From Planctomycetota bacterium (GTDB lineage: Bacteria; Planctomycetota; PUPC01; DSUN01), in contig DAOOIT010000033.1 of assembly GCA_035384565.1 (NCBI GenBank), forward strand, positions 5,308 through 69,307: DNA of 64,000 nt, written 5' to 3'. Every line of letters begins with the position of its first letter. Position 1 is the stretch's first letter. The translations under genes and the position numbers were made by a program. Positions 1-7,619 of the stretch are shown here, in pieces. The notes under the pieces were generated by a model. That model saw only the letters and a list, made by a program, of their open reading frames with translations. It searched no databases and had not been told where the DNA came from.

Positions 1-88
1 CCTCCTCGGCCAGGCGCGGCTGGAGCAGCCACGCCACGCCCGAGAGCAGGGCGAGAACCGCAAAGGCGCCGGCGAAGACGTATTTCAT
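1..88 (-). CDS. N-terminus of an unknown exported or membrane-anchored protein (partial)
   Basis: Only the first 29 codons are inside the window; the gene runs off the left edge, reading leftward from an ATG at 88. The visible residues begin MKYVFAGAFAVLALLSG, a Lys followed by about 20 hydrophobic residues, which fits a signal peptide or signal anchor, and continue LLQPRLAEE. Nothing identifies a family. It points the same way as the symporter gene upstream of it but is about 310 bases away. Confidence 0.5.
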   Translation of the reverse strand, partial: MKYVFAGAFAVLALLSGVAWLLQPRLAEE

Positions 89-265
89 CAGGACCGCCTG
101 ACTGCAATGCCCCGGCTCCCGCGGGCATTCTAGCCCGGCGGCGTCGGCGGGTCAAGGAAGCCTTGCGACGCAGCGGCGCGGCCATCGTGCTCAGGGCGGC
201 TCCGAGCGCGGCGCACAGGCTGCGCACGGAGCCGGGCGGGAGCGGACACGACGTGAACGGACCCT

Positions 266-343
266 ATGGACGTGGTAGACAAGGCTCCGGTCCCTCCTCG
301 GTCCGTCCCGTCCATCGCGGCCATCCCGTCCGTAGAGTCCACC
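266..343. repeat. Nonamer tandem repeats in inverted layout (ATGGACxxx family), degenerate copy
   Basis: This lies in the 309-base gap between the partial gene and the symporter, where no gene is visible. Units ATGGACGTG and GTAGACAAG run forward from 266. CCGTCCATC, GCGGCCATC, CCGTCCGTA and GAGTCCACC run from 308 to 343 as the complement-oriented arm. The 9-base period and ATGGAC/GTCCAT core match the copies near 8.5 kb and 37.3-37.7 kb. The arms could pair into an imperfect hairpin. Confidence 0.6.
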
Positions 344-397
344 ACGCCTGCGAGCCCCCTCCCGCGGCGGGGCTGCCTGGGAGGCGTGGGGCGCTCT

Positions 398-2329
398 CTA
401 CCTGAGCAGCACGAGCATCAGCCCGACCAGCCCCAGGCAGATAGCCAGGGTGACGAGGAAGCCGACCCACGACTGGGTGGAGGGCTTGACGAGGAAGAGC
501 CCGCCGGCTGTGCACAGACGCTTCTCGGGCGGCACGGCCTGGTCGAGGGGCAGCTCCAGGTTCGCCTCCTGGCCGATGGGGGTGTAGATCCTCTTCAGGA
601 AGGCGTCCACGGCCTCGGCCTTGGGCCGCCGCGTGAGCAGACTGCCCACGACGCCGCCCACGAAGCCCGTGAGCAGCGGCAAAGCCGTGACCACAAACCG
701 GCTGCACACCAGAACGTCCCGGCCCCCGCTGTCCTTCGCCCAGTCGAGGAGGCCCTGGGCCGTGAGACGCTGGAAGAGCGCGCCGTCGGCGGTCCAGGAG
801 CGTGCCCCGTCGGCCACGGTGAGCAGGCCGGCCTGCACGAGGCCCTCCTGGCTCCATCCGAGGAGGTGGCGGGTGAAGAGGAACGAGGCGGCGGCCAGGA
901 GGATGCAGCCGAAGACGCCGCCGGCGTTCATGCGCCGCCACAGGATGCCCATGGCCGAGGCGATGCCGATGAAGGACATGATGTTGACGTAGTCGAGGAT
1001 GGCGCCGACCACGCTGTGGCGCAGGTAGATGGCCATGCCCGTGGCGGCCGCGATGATGGCCAGGCCTGCGAGCTTGGTGACCTGCACGCACTGGTCGTCG
1101 CCCGCGTGGGGGCGGATGTAGCGCCGGTAGATGCTCTGGGAGAACAGCCCGGCCACCGTCACCTGGATGGCCGAGCCGGTGGACATTCCCGCGGCCATCA
1201 CGCAGGCGAGCATCAGCCCCTGGAGCACGGGGCTGAGGAGCGCCCGCACCGAGTCGCCGAAGGCCGCGTCGGGCTGCACGCGCTCGCCCGTGCGGAAGAG
1301 GAACACGAGCCAGCAGAGCGCCAGGATGCACCAGCCCATGGTGCAGATGCGCTTGAGCACGTTGCCGTAGGTGAAGCCCATGCGGCCCTCCCACTCGGTC
1401 TTGCCCGCGCCGCACACGGTCATCAGGTGGGGCTGGGCCAGCATCGAGATGGGCGAGTTGATGCACAGCAGCAGCACCGTGGCCAGCGAGAAGGTCTTGA
1501 GGTCGAAGAGGCTCAGATAGTCCAGTTGCGCCGTGCTGCGCTCGGAGAGGGCTTTCACCGCGCCCGACCAGCCGCCCACCTGGGGGAGCGCGAGCGCGGC
1601 CGGGATGGCGAGGAACGAGAGCGCGATGATCATCAGCCCCTGCACGAAGTCCGTGCGAATCGCGGCGATGATGCCGCCCCAGTAGCTGTAGACGATGAAG
1701 ACGGCGGTGGTGGTGAGGAGGATGCCGTAGAACCACATGTCGGCCTCGCGCTTCGGCACGCCGCGGGCGGCCCACGCGGGCGCCTTTTCGGCGGCGGCCC
1801 CCGCGGGTGCGGCCGCCGGGGCGGCCGCGGCCGGTGCGCCGGGCGTCGGCTTGGCCTCAGTCACTTCGGCCTTGCCCATCATCCCCTGCACCGTGCGCGC
1901 GGTGGCCAGCAGCATGCTGGCCGTGGCCACGGTCATGCCCACGGTGGCCATGACGACGTAGAGGATCGTGGCCGCCTTGCCGAACCGCTCCTCGAAGTAG
2001 TCGGCGAGCGTCAGGCAGCGCATGCGGCGGATGATCGGCGCGATGAGCCAGTAGAAGGGGGTGCCGAACATCCACATCCACGACACCCAGATGCCCGAGG
2101 CGCCCGACTTCACGGTGGCGCTCATCACGCCGGTCACGTCGCCGGGGTGGGTGCCGGCGCCGAAGGCGTGCATGATCATCATGGGCACGCCGAACTGGCG
2201 TTTGCCCATGAGGAAGCCCTCGCGCCCCTTCGCCTCGCGCTTGCTCCACCAGCCGAGGGCCAGCATGCCGGCGAAGTAGAGGACGAGCACGAGCCAGATG
2301 ACGTAATGAAGGCCGAGGATTTCGTTCAT
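398..2329 (-). CDS. Sodium:solute symporter family (SSS/SLC5) transporter
   Basis: A 643-residue multi-pass inner-membrane protein with about 13 hydrophobic segments. The N-terminus (hydrophobic segment, then LALGWWSKREAKGREGF and an MGKRQFG loop) is typical of SSS cotransporters, which use the sodium gradient to import sugars, carboxylates or similar solutes. The substrate cannot be read from sequence. Residues about 154-194 are a Pro/Ala-rich loop between two membrane segments, unusual for the family and probably a flexible insertion. The ATG at 2329 is preferred to a TTG two codons earlier. It lies downstream of a same-strand DUF6807 gene; the two were probably one operon, now separated by a four-helix-bundle gene and its repeats. 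Confidence 0.9.
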   Translation of the reverse strand: MNEILGLHYVIWLVLVLYFAGMLALGWWSKREAKGREGFLMGKRQFGVPMMIMHAFGAGTHPGDVTGVMSATVKSGASGIWVSWMWMFGTPFYWLIAPIIRRMRCLTLADYFEERFGKAATILYVVMATVGMTVATASMLLATARTVQGMMGKAEVTEAKPTPGAPAAAAPAAAPAGAAAEKAPAWAARGVPKREADMWFYGILLTTTAVFIVYSYWGGIIAAIRTDFVQGLMIIALSFLAIPAALALPQVGGWSGAVKALSERSTAQLDYLSLFDLKTFSLATVLLLCINSPISMLAQPHLMTVCGAGKTEWEGRMGFTYGNVLKRICTMGWCILALCWLVFLFRTGERVQPDAAFGDSVRALLSPVLQGLMLACVMAAGMSTGSAIQVTVAGLFSQSIYRRYIRPHAGDDQCVQVTKLAGLAIIAAATGMAIYLRHSVVGAILDYVNIMSFIGIASAMGILWRRMNAGGVFGCILLAAASFLFTRHLLGWSQEGLVQAGLLTVADGARSWTADGALFQRLTAQGLLDWAKDSGGRDVLVCSRFVVTALPLLTGFVGGVVGSLLTRRPKAEAVDAFLKRIYTPIGQEANLELPLDQAVPPEKRLCTAGGLFLVKPSTQSWVGFLVTLAICLGLVGLMLVLLR

Positions 2330-2352
2330 TGCCAAGTCCTAACCATCGCCCG

Positions 2353-2387
2353 AAGCCACAAGCCACAAGCTACAAGCGGCAAGCTCC
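2353..2387. repeat. Five 7-bp tandem units, left flank of the four-helix-bundle gene
   Basis: Five consecutive heptads read AAGCCAC, AAGCCAC, AAGCTAC, AAGCGGC and AAGCTCC. They end 56 bases from the stop of the small gene at 2444-2827 and begin 24 bases from the symporter start codon. Their complement-oriented partner is at 2860-2894, so the gene sits between inverted heptad arrays. Confidence 0.8.
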
Positions 2388-2443
2388 GAACAGAGAGACC
2401 GAGGGTGCGAAAGGGCTCGCTGGATGCGAGCCGACACCCCCGT

Positions 2444-2827
2444 TCACCTTCGGCTGCCATCTCTCTCGAGGTCACCCGTGATCCTCGCAATGAGGCCAGT
2501 GAGGACTCTGGCCGCCTCCTCCTTTGCAGCAGCAAGCTCGGCGGCCTTGTCTGTCGGAAGGTAGCCGAGACGATGAGCGAAGTCGAGCAAGTACCCTGCC
2601 TCCTCGATGGATGCTTCGGCACGGTTCAGGAACAGCAGGTAGTCCCGTTGCGTGCGCCTCCCACTCCCCTCGACGATATTCGTCGGGGCCGAGAGGGCCG
2701 CACGCCGAACCTGCGAGGTCAGCCCGTACTGCTCATCGCGCGGAAATGTGCGCGTGGCCGCGTACACGGCGATCGCAAAGGCATCGGACTTCTGCCACGC
2801 CTTGTTCCTGCGGTAATCCTTGCCCAC
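2444..2827 (-). CDS. Four-helix-bundle protein (23S rRNA intervening-sequence protein family)
   Basis: A 127-residue protein with the family signature: an aromatic/hydrophobic first helix (AWQKSDAFAIAVYAAT), the turn FPRDEQYGLTSQVRRAALS, then APTNIVEGSGRR, then helices 3 and 4. The family (TIGR02436-like) is named from ORFs in 23S rRNA intervening sequences and is structurally related to the Avd subunit of diversity-generating retroelements. Its biochemical function is not established. The start is a GTG at 2827 with GAGGAC upstream. The gene lies between inverted heptad arrays (2353-2387 and 2860-2894) and separates two genes that otherwise look co-transcribed, so it seems to be an inserted unit. 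No reverse transcriptase or rRNA gene is nearby. Confidence 0.9.
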   Translation of the reverse strand: MGKDYRRNKAWQKSDAFAIAVYAATRTFPRDEQYGLTSQVRRAALSAPTNIVEGSGRRTQRDYLLFLNRAEASIEEAGYLLDFAHRLGYLPTDKAAELAAAKEEAARVLTGLIARITGDLERDGSRR

Positions 2828-2859
2828 GATCTGTCCTCTTGAGCGGCGGACCCATCTCC

Positions 2860-2894
2860 AGCTTGCAGCTTGCAGCTTGCAGCTTGTAGCTTGC
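2860..2894. repeat. Five 7-bp tandem units, right flank of the four-helix-bundle gene
   Basis: Units are AGCTTGC three times, AGCTTGT, then AGCTTGC, followed by a partial AGCTAC whose CTA is the complement of the TAG stop of the DUF6807 gene. In complement they read GCAAGCT, the same AAGCxxC phase as the left array at 2353-2387. The inverted arrays enclose about 470 bases. Confidence 0.85.
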
Positions 2895-2896
2895 AG

Positions 2897-3895
2897 CTAC
2901 TTCCCCTCGGCGTAGGCCGCATACCGCTCCGCCACCTTCCCCTCCTTCTCATCCCCCACATGGAAGAGCACGCGGTAGCGCAGGGTGAGTTCCTTGCCCT
3001 CGTCGAGGGTGTAGGTGCCCTTCTCGGGGTTCTTCTTGTCGAAGCTCTGGATGGCGAAGGGGTTCGAGCCGAGCAAGCCGTAGGTGCGCGAGTGCCAGTA
3101 GACGCCGTCGGGCTGGCCCTGCATCTTGTGCCGGAGGTTCGAGGGGTGGTCGAAGATGGCGTAGCCGTAGCGTTTGCCGTCCACCTCGCCGGAGGCGTCC
3201 ACCCACAGGGCGCGCTTGCCCCACGAGGCATTGCCCTCGTCGCCGTTGGAGTTCACGAGCCGGCCGTTCTTGCCGTCCTTGTCGGCGCGGAACTCCGTGC
3301 GCATGCGGGTCGAACACATGCCGCCTTCCTTGGTGTCGCCGAAGACCACCTGGCCGTACTTCGCCTGGAGAGTGATCTCCAGGTCGAGGACGCGATAGGT
3401 GTCGTCCCTCGGGCGCGGGATGCGCACGGTGCGCACCTCGGCCAGTATGGGCTTCTTCTCGGCGTCGGTCCAGTCGAGGGTTTCGCGGAAGAGGCCCATC
3501 TCGGCGCCGCTCTCGACGGCCTCGAAGCTCTTGTGGATCTGCCAGCCCGCCTTGGCTGCGTTCGACCAGTTGTCTACGCCGTTCACCGCGCCGTAGGCCA
3601 CCCACAGGCTCGTGTGGTGCGGATGGTCGGGCTTGGTCTCCTTCGGGTCGCCCTCGGCGAGGGGGTAGTGGCGCATCATCTGGGTCTGGTTCGGGCCGAA
3701 CACGGGGTAGAAGCAGGGGCGCAGGATTCGCTGGTTCATCGAGGGCTTGGGCGCGAAGCGATAGGTGGTGAACGGCTTGCCGTCCAGGGTGATCTCGAGG
3801 GCGTCGTCCGTCTGCTTCAGTTGCACGCCGGCTGCCTCGCTGCCCAAGGCGCTCGCGGCCGCAAGCGCCAGCAGGCACCACACAGGTGTACGCAT
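2897..3895 (-). CDS. DUF6807 family secreted protein (PmoA-like annotation), first copy
   Basis: A 332-residue protein with a signal peptide (LLALAAASALGSEA). It carries the hallmark DHPHHTSLW motif near residue 90, the GLFRETLDW stretch and a C-terminal beta-rich region typical of DUF6807. Databases often label these proteins methane oxygenase PmoA, but they are not related to methane oxidation; they occur with sugar-catabolic genes in PVC bacteria and their activity is unknown. The ATG at 3895 has a clear AGGAGG ribosome site. A promoter with TTGACA lies 45-73 bases upstream. The gene ends within the heptad array, so the array was inserted at or just past its stop codon. Confidence 0.85.
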   Translation of the reverse strand: MRTPVWCLLALAAASALGSEAAGVQLKQTDDALEITLDGKPFTTYRFAPKPSMNQRILRPCFYPVFGPNQTQMMRHYPLAEGDPKETKPDHPHHTSLWVAYGAVNGVDNWSNAAKAGWQIHKSFEAVESGAEMGLFRETLDWTDAEKKPILAEVRTVRIPRPRDDTYRVLDLEITLQAKYGQVVFGDTKEGGMCSTRMRTEFRADKDGKNGRLVNSNGDEGNASWGKRALWVDASGEVDGKRYGYAIFDHPSNLRHKMQGQPDGVYWHSRTYGLLGSNPFAIQSFDKKNPEKGTYTLDEGKELTLRYRVLFHVGDEKEGKVAERYAAYAEGK

Positions 3896-3939
3896 CGCAG
3901 GGCCTCCTGGGAAAACGTCGTGCCGTCCAAGACGCAGGT

Positions 3940-3968
3940 AGTCTGCCCGAAACGAGCGGCCCTGTCAA
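3940..3968 (-). promoter_or_regulatory. Promoter for the DUF6807 gene
   Basis: On the minus strand TTGACA (3968-3963) is followed by 17 bases and CAGACT (3945-3940). The -35 is perfect and the -10 poor. It lies back to back with a plus-strand promoter at 3988-4016. Confidence 0.45.
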
Positions 3969-3987
3969 GCGCGCCTGCGGTTGGCGC

Positions 3988-4016
3988 TGGACGCGCCGCC
4001 GCAAGCCGTGTAGAAT
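3988..4016 (+). promoter_or_regulatory. Promoter for the secreted HExxH protein gene
   Basis: TGGACG, a 17-base spacer, then TAGAAT at 4011-4016, 47 bases before the start codon. The -10 matches the strong TAGAAT boxes seen elsewhere in the window; the -35 is weaker. Confidence 0.5.
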
Positions 4017-4062
4017 GCGGCCATCGACGTCGTTTCCACGGACCCTGGAGAGGAAGGAAGCC

Positions 4063-4752
4063 ATGGTGCCAGGCTCGGCTCGCGTGCTCGTGTGCTCGGC
4101 GGCGCTCGTCGCGTGCGTTACGCTGGCGGCAGGAGGCGACGCCGAGAAGGCGCGGCCGCCCGCGGCCCCGAAGCTGGAGATGACGGTGGACACCTCGGAG
4201 GCGCCCGACATGGCCCAGTGGGCGGCCGAGGCGCGAGCGCTCTGCGAAAAGAACTACGCCATGATCCTGGAGCACCTCGGCGCGCCCGGCTTCACGCCGC
4301 CCACGAAGGTGCGCCTGGTGTTCAAGCAGGACAAGGGCATCGCCGCCACCTCGGGCACCACGATCACGTGCATGCAGGGCTGGTTCCAGCAGCACCCCGA
4401 CGACTACGGCGCCGTGATCCACGAGCTGTGCCATGTGGTGCAGGCCTACGGCCGCCAGCGCGTGCCCGGCTGGGTGACCGAGGGCATCGCCGACTGGGTC
4501 CGCTGGTTCAACTACGAGCCGCCGAACCGCCGCCCGCGCGTCAACCCCGCCCGAGCTCATTACACAAACGGCTATCAGGTCACCGCCGCCTTCTTCGACT
4601 GGATCGTGCGCACGAAGGACAAGACGTTTGTCAACCGCCTGAACGACGCCGTGCGCAATGGGCGCTACAAGCCGGAGTTGTTCCAGGAGTACGCAGGCAA
4701 GCCGCTCGACGGCCTGTGGGCCGAGTTCCTCGAGTCGCTTGCCAAGAAGTAG
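4063..4752 (+). CDS. Secreted basic-secretory-protein family (PF04450-like) putative zinc peptidase
   Basis: A 229-residue protein with a cleavable signal peptide (VLVCSAALVACVTLAAGGDA). The core holds HELCH at about residues 120-124, an HExxH zinc-peptidase motif. It is followed by QAYGRQRVPGWVTEGIADWVRW, the helix expected to supply the third ligand, as in plant basic secretory proteins and their bacterial homologues. It probably acts in the periplasm or outside the cell as a peptidase of unknown substrate. The ATG at 4063 is chosen because AGGAAG sits directly upstream and the signal peptide starts there; the frame is open further upstream. A small palindromic element separates it from the next gene. 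Confidence 0.8.
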   Translation: MVPGSARVLVCSAALVACVTLAAGGDAEKARPPAAPKLEMTVDTSEAPDMAQWAAEARALCEKNYAMILEHLGAPGFTPPTKVRLVFKQDKGIAATSGTTITCMQGWFQQHPDDYGAVIHELCHVVQAYGRQRVPGWVTEGIADWVRWFNYEPPNRRPRVNPARAHYTNGYQVTAAFFDWIVRTKDKTFVNRLNDAVRNGRYKPELFQEYAGKPLDGLWAEFLESLAKK

Positions 4753-4768
4753 CCCCCGCCGCGACACC

Positions 4769-4856
4769 CGTAGCGACAAGCGACCCGCTTGTCGAAGCGC
4801 CGAGAAGCGGCGCAGCGCCCATTGCCAGCAATGGGCTCCCGACGCTCGCGGCTACG
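4769..4856 (+). repeat. Small palindromic element with imperfect terminal inverted repeats (copy A)
   Basis: The 88-base segment begins CGTAGCGACAAGCG and ends CGCTCGCGGCTACG, which are imperfect inverted repeats. The left third is a hairpin (CGACAAGCG / CGCTTGTCG) and the middle contains GCCCATTGC-CA-GCAATGGGC. A shorter copy in the opposite orientation is at 63146-63211 with the same ends but without the central hairpin. It fills the gap just before the UroD-like gene. Confidence 0.75.
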
Positions 4857-4874
4857 ACAGATGGAGAAGAGCGC

Positions 4875-5942
4875 ATGGCCGATCTCTTCGAGCCGCTGCC
4901 TCGGGAGGAAGTGATCAAGGCGGTGGAGCGCAAAGGCCCCCGCCGGATCCCGCTCGTCATGGCCAAGTGGTGGGGCGAGGGCCTCTGGGAGCAGTACGGC
5001 GAGCGCCTCCAGCACTTCGACCGCTATCCCCACGACGCCGCGATGGTGATGTTCAGCCCGCTCGACGTGGGCAAGATGGGCCTCTCGTGGCTCGGTGAGA
5101 ATGCAGGCGTGAAGAAGGGCCACGACGCCGGCGGCCCGCTGTGGGACTGGAGCCATCTCGACGAGTTCATCGCCAGGATGCCCGACCCCGCGGCGTCGCC
5201 CGTCTTCGACGAGTTGCGCCCGCATGTCGAGCGTGCCCGCGCCGCGGGCCGCTACCTGCTCTTCGGTTGGTGGGGCCTCTTCTTCGAGCGCCCTTGGGGC
5301 CTGCGCGGCATGGCCAACCTGATGACCGACTACTACCTCGAGCCCGAGCGCATCCACCGGCTGCACGACGCGTTGTGCCGCCTCTACGTCGGCTACATCG
5401 AGCGGGCGGCGCGGGAGTTCCGCCCCGACGGCTTCTGGACGAGCGACGACTTGGGCAACCAGCGGCAGCTCATGATGAAGCCCGCCCACTTCCGCGAGTT
5501 CCTCAAGCCCTACTACGCCCGCGTCGGCGCCGCCTGCCGAGCCGCCCGCATGCACTTCTGGCTCCACAGTTGCGGCAACAACACCGAGGCCCTCGACGAC
5601 CTCATCGAGGCCGGCGTGCAGGTCTTCCACCCGGTTCAGAAGCACACGATGGACGAGCGCGCCGTCGCCGCCCAGTATGGCGACCGCCTCACCTTCCTCG
5701 TCGGCTTCGACGTCCAGCACCTCCTCCGCGAGGGCACCCCTGAGCAGGTCCGCGCCGAAGTCCGTTACCTCGTGGACACCTTCGACCGTCCCGATGGCGG
5801 CCTGTGCCTGGCCGCTGGCAACGGCATCGTCGCGGGGACCCCGTTCGAGAACATAGACGCGTTTCTCGATGAGGGGGTGAGATACGGGGTGGACCGTCGC
5901 CGAAAAGCGACATGCCTGCAAGAAGGGAGAGCAAGTGACTGA
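4875..5942 (+). CDS. Uroporphyrinogen decarboxylase / corrinoid methyltransferase (MtaA-like) family protein
   Basis: A 355-residue TIM-barrel protein of the UroD superfamily. It has the methyltransferase-type zinc signature: LHSCGN (HxC near residues 230-232) and a later Cys in GGLCLAAGNGI. This favours a cobalamin- or thiol-dependent methyl transfer activity over haem synthesis. PVC genomes carry many such paralogues, often beside catabolic genes, with unknown substrates. The ATG at 4875 follows GGAGAAG; the open frame extends far upstream but only as a shadow of the peptidase gene. The 3' end overlaps the next gene by 8 bases, implying translational coupling. The Arg/Lys-rich tail (RRRKATCLQEGRASD) is encoded partly in the overlap. 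Confidence 0.8.
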   Translation: MADLFEPLPREEVIKAVERKGPRRIPLVMAKWWGEGLWEQYGERLQHFDRYPHDAAMVMFSPLDVGKMGLSWLGENAGVKKGHDAGGPLWDWSHLDEFIARMPDPAASPVFDELRPHVERARAAGRYLLFGWWGLFFERPWGLRGMANLMTDYYLEPERIHRLHDALCRLYVGYIERAAREFRPDGFWTSDDLGNQRQLMMKPAHFREFLKPYYARVGAACRAARMHFWLHSCGNNTEALDDLIEAGVQVFHPVQKHTMDERAVAAQYGDRLTFLVGFDVQHLLREGTPEQVRAEVRYLVDTFDRPDGGLCLAAGNGIVAGTPFENIDAFLDEGVRYGVDRRRKATCLQEGRASD

Positions 5943-6453
5943 GGCATTGTCCGCGATTCTTGGCGCTGCAGTCGCGTGGTTGCTGTTCCGCCTCGGTCTT
6001 CAGGCCGAGACACACCGACATGTGGGCGAGCTTTATGACAAGCTGGTGGACTACCGCAAGGAGTACCCAGAGGTCCTGTCACTGGCCCGTCTCTGGAGGC
6101 CCGAGTACCTTACGCGTGTCTACCACCAGAGGTCGGACGAAGACAGGCAGTGGGCGATGTACTACGGCTATGCCGAACTGGTCTTGGGCTACTGCACGCA
6201 AGTGTTGGTGACGAGGGGCTGCGCTCTGGCGGGGCGGGCGTACACCCAACACCATCATGGCCTCGTGAAGCTGCTGCTGACCGAACACTACCCCATCGTC
6301 AAGCAGCTGGCCGCACCTGGGGGATATGCGTCTCCCCTGATCGCCCGGTTCATCGAACGACAGAGAGCGCAAGGATGGGACTGGGAGAGCAGGCATTCGG
6401 CGCTGGACAGGGTTGCCGGGCATCAGATTGCGCCGCCGACCAGCGACGGCTAA
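5935..6453 (+). CDS. Unknown protein with one N-terminal membrane helix
   Basis: 172 residues starting at GTG 5935 after AGAAGGGAGAG, overlapping the UroD-like gene by 8 bases. Residues 5-20 (LSAILGAAVAWLLFRL) form a single hydrophobic segment; the rest is soluble, helical and rich in Tyr, Arg and His, with QHHHGLVKLLL in the middle. I recognise no family. The overlap suggests it is made with the UroD-like protein. It converges with the MNT gene on the other strand, leaving 22 bases between the stops. Confidence 0.65.
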   Translation: MTEALSAILGAAVAWLLFRLGLQAETHRHVGELYDKLVDYRKEYPEVLSLARLWRPEYLTRVYHQRSDEDRQWAMYYGYAELVLGYCTQVLVTRGCALAGRAYTQHHHGLVKLLLTEHYPIVKQLAAPGGYASPLIARFIERQRAQGWDWESRHSALDRVAGHQIAPPTSDG

Positions 6454-6475
6454 GATGCGCGGCGCCTTGGCGCGG

Positions 6476-6820
6476 CTATCGACGCGCCATGGGCGGAAGA
6501 ACGGGGACGCAGGTGGGGCGGATGGCTTCGAGGAAGCCGCCGCGGAGAGGGCTGGCGAATTCGGACGGGGTGTACGGGAGGGCCTGGATAGGCTCGAGAA
6601 TCTCTGCCGCGGCTTCGCCCAACAGGGCCAGTGATCTCAGATAACCCATTCGGCGGAAGGCGCGCGAGACCACCACAAGATCAATGTCGCTGTCCGCGCC
6701 CGCTCGCCCGCGGGCGCGCGAGCCGAACAGGTAGATGGCCTCGGGGCGGATGCCGCGCCGCGAAATGGCGTCCGAATAGCGCGCGACAATGCCTGTTACC
6801 TTACGGCTTGCTCGAACCAC
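6476..6820 (-). CDS. mntA: MNT-type nucleotidyltransferase (antitoxin of a HEPN/MNT pair)
   Basis: A 114-residue minimal nucleotidyltransferase with the catalytic signature GSRARGRAGADSDIDLVVV (GS then DxD, residues about 33-48). In characterised HEPN/MNT toxin-antitoxin modules the MNT protein adds AMP to the HEPN toxin and silences it. The GTG at 6820 is chosen because AGGAAGG lies just upstream. It overlaps the HEPN gene by 25 bases, the usual arrangement for these pairs. An upstream extension of the frame is antisense or shadow sequence. Confidence 0.85.
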   Translation of the reverse strand: MVRASRKVTGIVARYSDAISRRGIRPEAIYLFGSRARGRAGADSDIDLVVVSRAFRRMGYLRSLALLGEAAAEILEPIQALPYTPSEFASPLRGGFLEAIRPTCVPVLPPMARR

Positions 6821-7185
6821 TTCAGCACCTTCCTGGTCATCTGGGCGCAACGGGTGGCAAAGGCCCCGCTGAACGTGCTCGCCGAAACGCGCAGGTCGTC
6901 CGGGTATCGAGTCGGAATGCTCAGTCCCGACAACTGCCCGATGAAGGCTCTGAGTTCCTCTGGCGGATCGACGCTCGCCTTGCGTAGGAGAATCAGCAGG
7001 TCGTGCACCTTCGGCGGCAGCTTGCCTGACTTGCTCTGGATCACCGCCTTGATCGCCTTCTCGACGGCGAGATGGCACAGGAAGACCACATGCCGCCAGT
7101 GGCCCCCTCGGAGCATGGTTCGGGCGGCGCGGAGTTCCTCTCGCGCAGACGAGACCCAATGCCTGACGGGGTCGGCAGAAGCCAT
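6796..7185 (-). CDS. hepT: HEPN domain protein (toxin of a HEPN/MNT pair)
   Basis: 129 residues with the all-helical HEPN layout: HWRHVVFLCHLAVEKAIKAVIQSK, then PPKVHDLLILLRKA, and a C-terminal helix. HEPN toxins usually cleave RNA through an RX4-6H motif; I do not see a clear one here, so this may be a less active or nucleic-acid-binding variant. The ATG at 7185 follows AGAGGATC, and a promoter lies at 7222-7250. It is the first gene of a two-gene module with the overlapping MNT gene. Confidence 0.85.
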   Translation of the reverse strand: MASADPVRHWVSSAREELRAARTMLRGGHWRHVVFLCHLAVEKAIKAVIQSKSGKLPPKVHDLLILLRKASVDPPEELRAFIGQLSGLSIPTRYPDDLRVSASTFSGAFATRCAQMTRKVLKWFEQAVR

Positions 7186-7221
7186 GCGTCGATCCTCTCA
7201 CCCGCGGGGCCACTTGCGCGT

Positions 7222-7250
7222 ATTGTATGTGACCACAGGCCGGAATGCAA
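7222..7250 (-). promoter_or_regulatory. Promoter of the HEPN/MNT module
   Basis: On the minus strand TTGCAT (7250-7245), 17 bases, TACAAT (7227-7222), 37 bases before the HEPN start codon. Confidence 0.55.
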
Positions 7251-7326
7251 TTCCAGCGCGCGGAGGGCATGGCCCCCGATCCGGGCGGCTGTCACCGGGA
7301 GCTACCAGGGCCGTGCGCCCCTCCTA

Positions 7327-7518
7327 TCTGTATCACCTCTGAGGGGGGAAGTGGTACAGACAGCCAGGAACGGCCACGGAGGGCACGGTATCGCCCTGGC
7401 GCCATACTTGCTCAACCTCGTGGGGGAGAAAGTGAGCAAGTATGGGGAGAAAGGCCGTAGAAGCCCGCGAATCGCCAAACCGCCATACTTGCTTAATCTG
7501 GACGATGAGCAAGTATGG
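7327..7518. repeat. Tandem array of three hairpins (CCATACTTGCTCA family)
   Basis: This occupies most of the 430-base gap between the HEPN and sugar isomerase genes. Hairpin 1: TCTGTATCAC (7327) pairs with GTGGTACAGA (7351-7360). Hairpin 2: CCATACTTGCTCA (7402-7414) pairs with TGAGCAAGTATGG (7433-7445). Hairpin 3: CCATACTTGCTTA (7483) pairs with TGAGCAAGTATGG (7506-7518). Unit starts are 75 and 81 bases apart. Two more copies, also 81 bases apart, are at 38102-38217. Confidence 0.85.
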
Positions 7519-7558
7519 CGGCGGGCCGTCTGGTTTTTCGGACTGCGCGGCCAGGCAG

Positions 7559-7587
7559 TTGGCTTTCCCCGACGGGTTTGGTATGAT
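7559..7587 (+). promoter_or_regulatory. Promoter of the sugar isomerase / DUF6807 operon
   Basis: TTGGCT, 17 bases, TATGAT at 7582-7587, about 33 bases before the start codon. It begins 40 bases after the last hairpin of the array. Confidence 0.55.
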
Positions 7588-7619
7588 TGGCCGCGGGGAG
7601 AGGCTAAGGAGCGATGATG

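Noticed and set aside
266..2842. 858-codon open frame on the plus strand
   Set aside because: It is antisense to the symporter and the four-helix-bundle gene; composition is His/Glu/Arg-rich nonsense expected from the complement of GC-rich genes.
2353..2894. A diversity-generating retroelement around the Avd-like gene
   Set aside because: No reverse transcriptase, template repeat or variable repeat is visible nearby.
4875..5942. Haem biosynthesis UroD (hemE)
   Set aside because: The HxC and later Cys zinc motif and the lack of other haem genes favour the MtaA-like methyltransferase branch.
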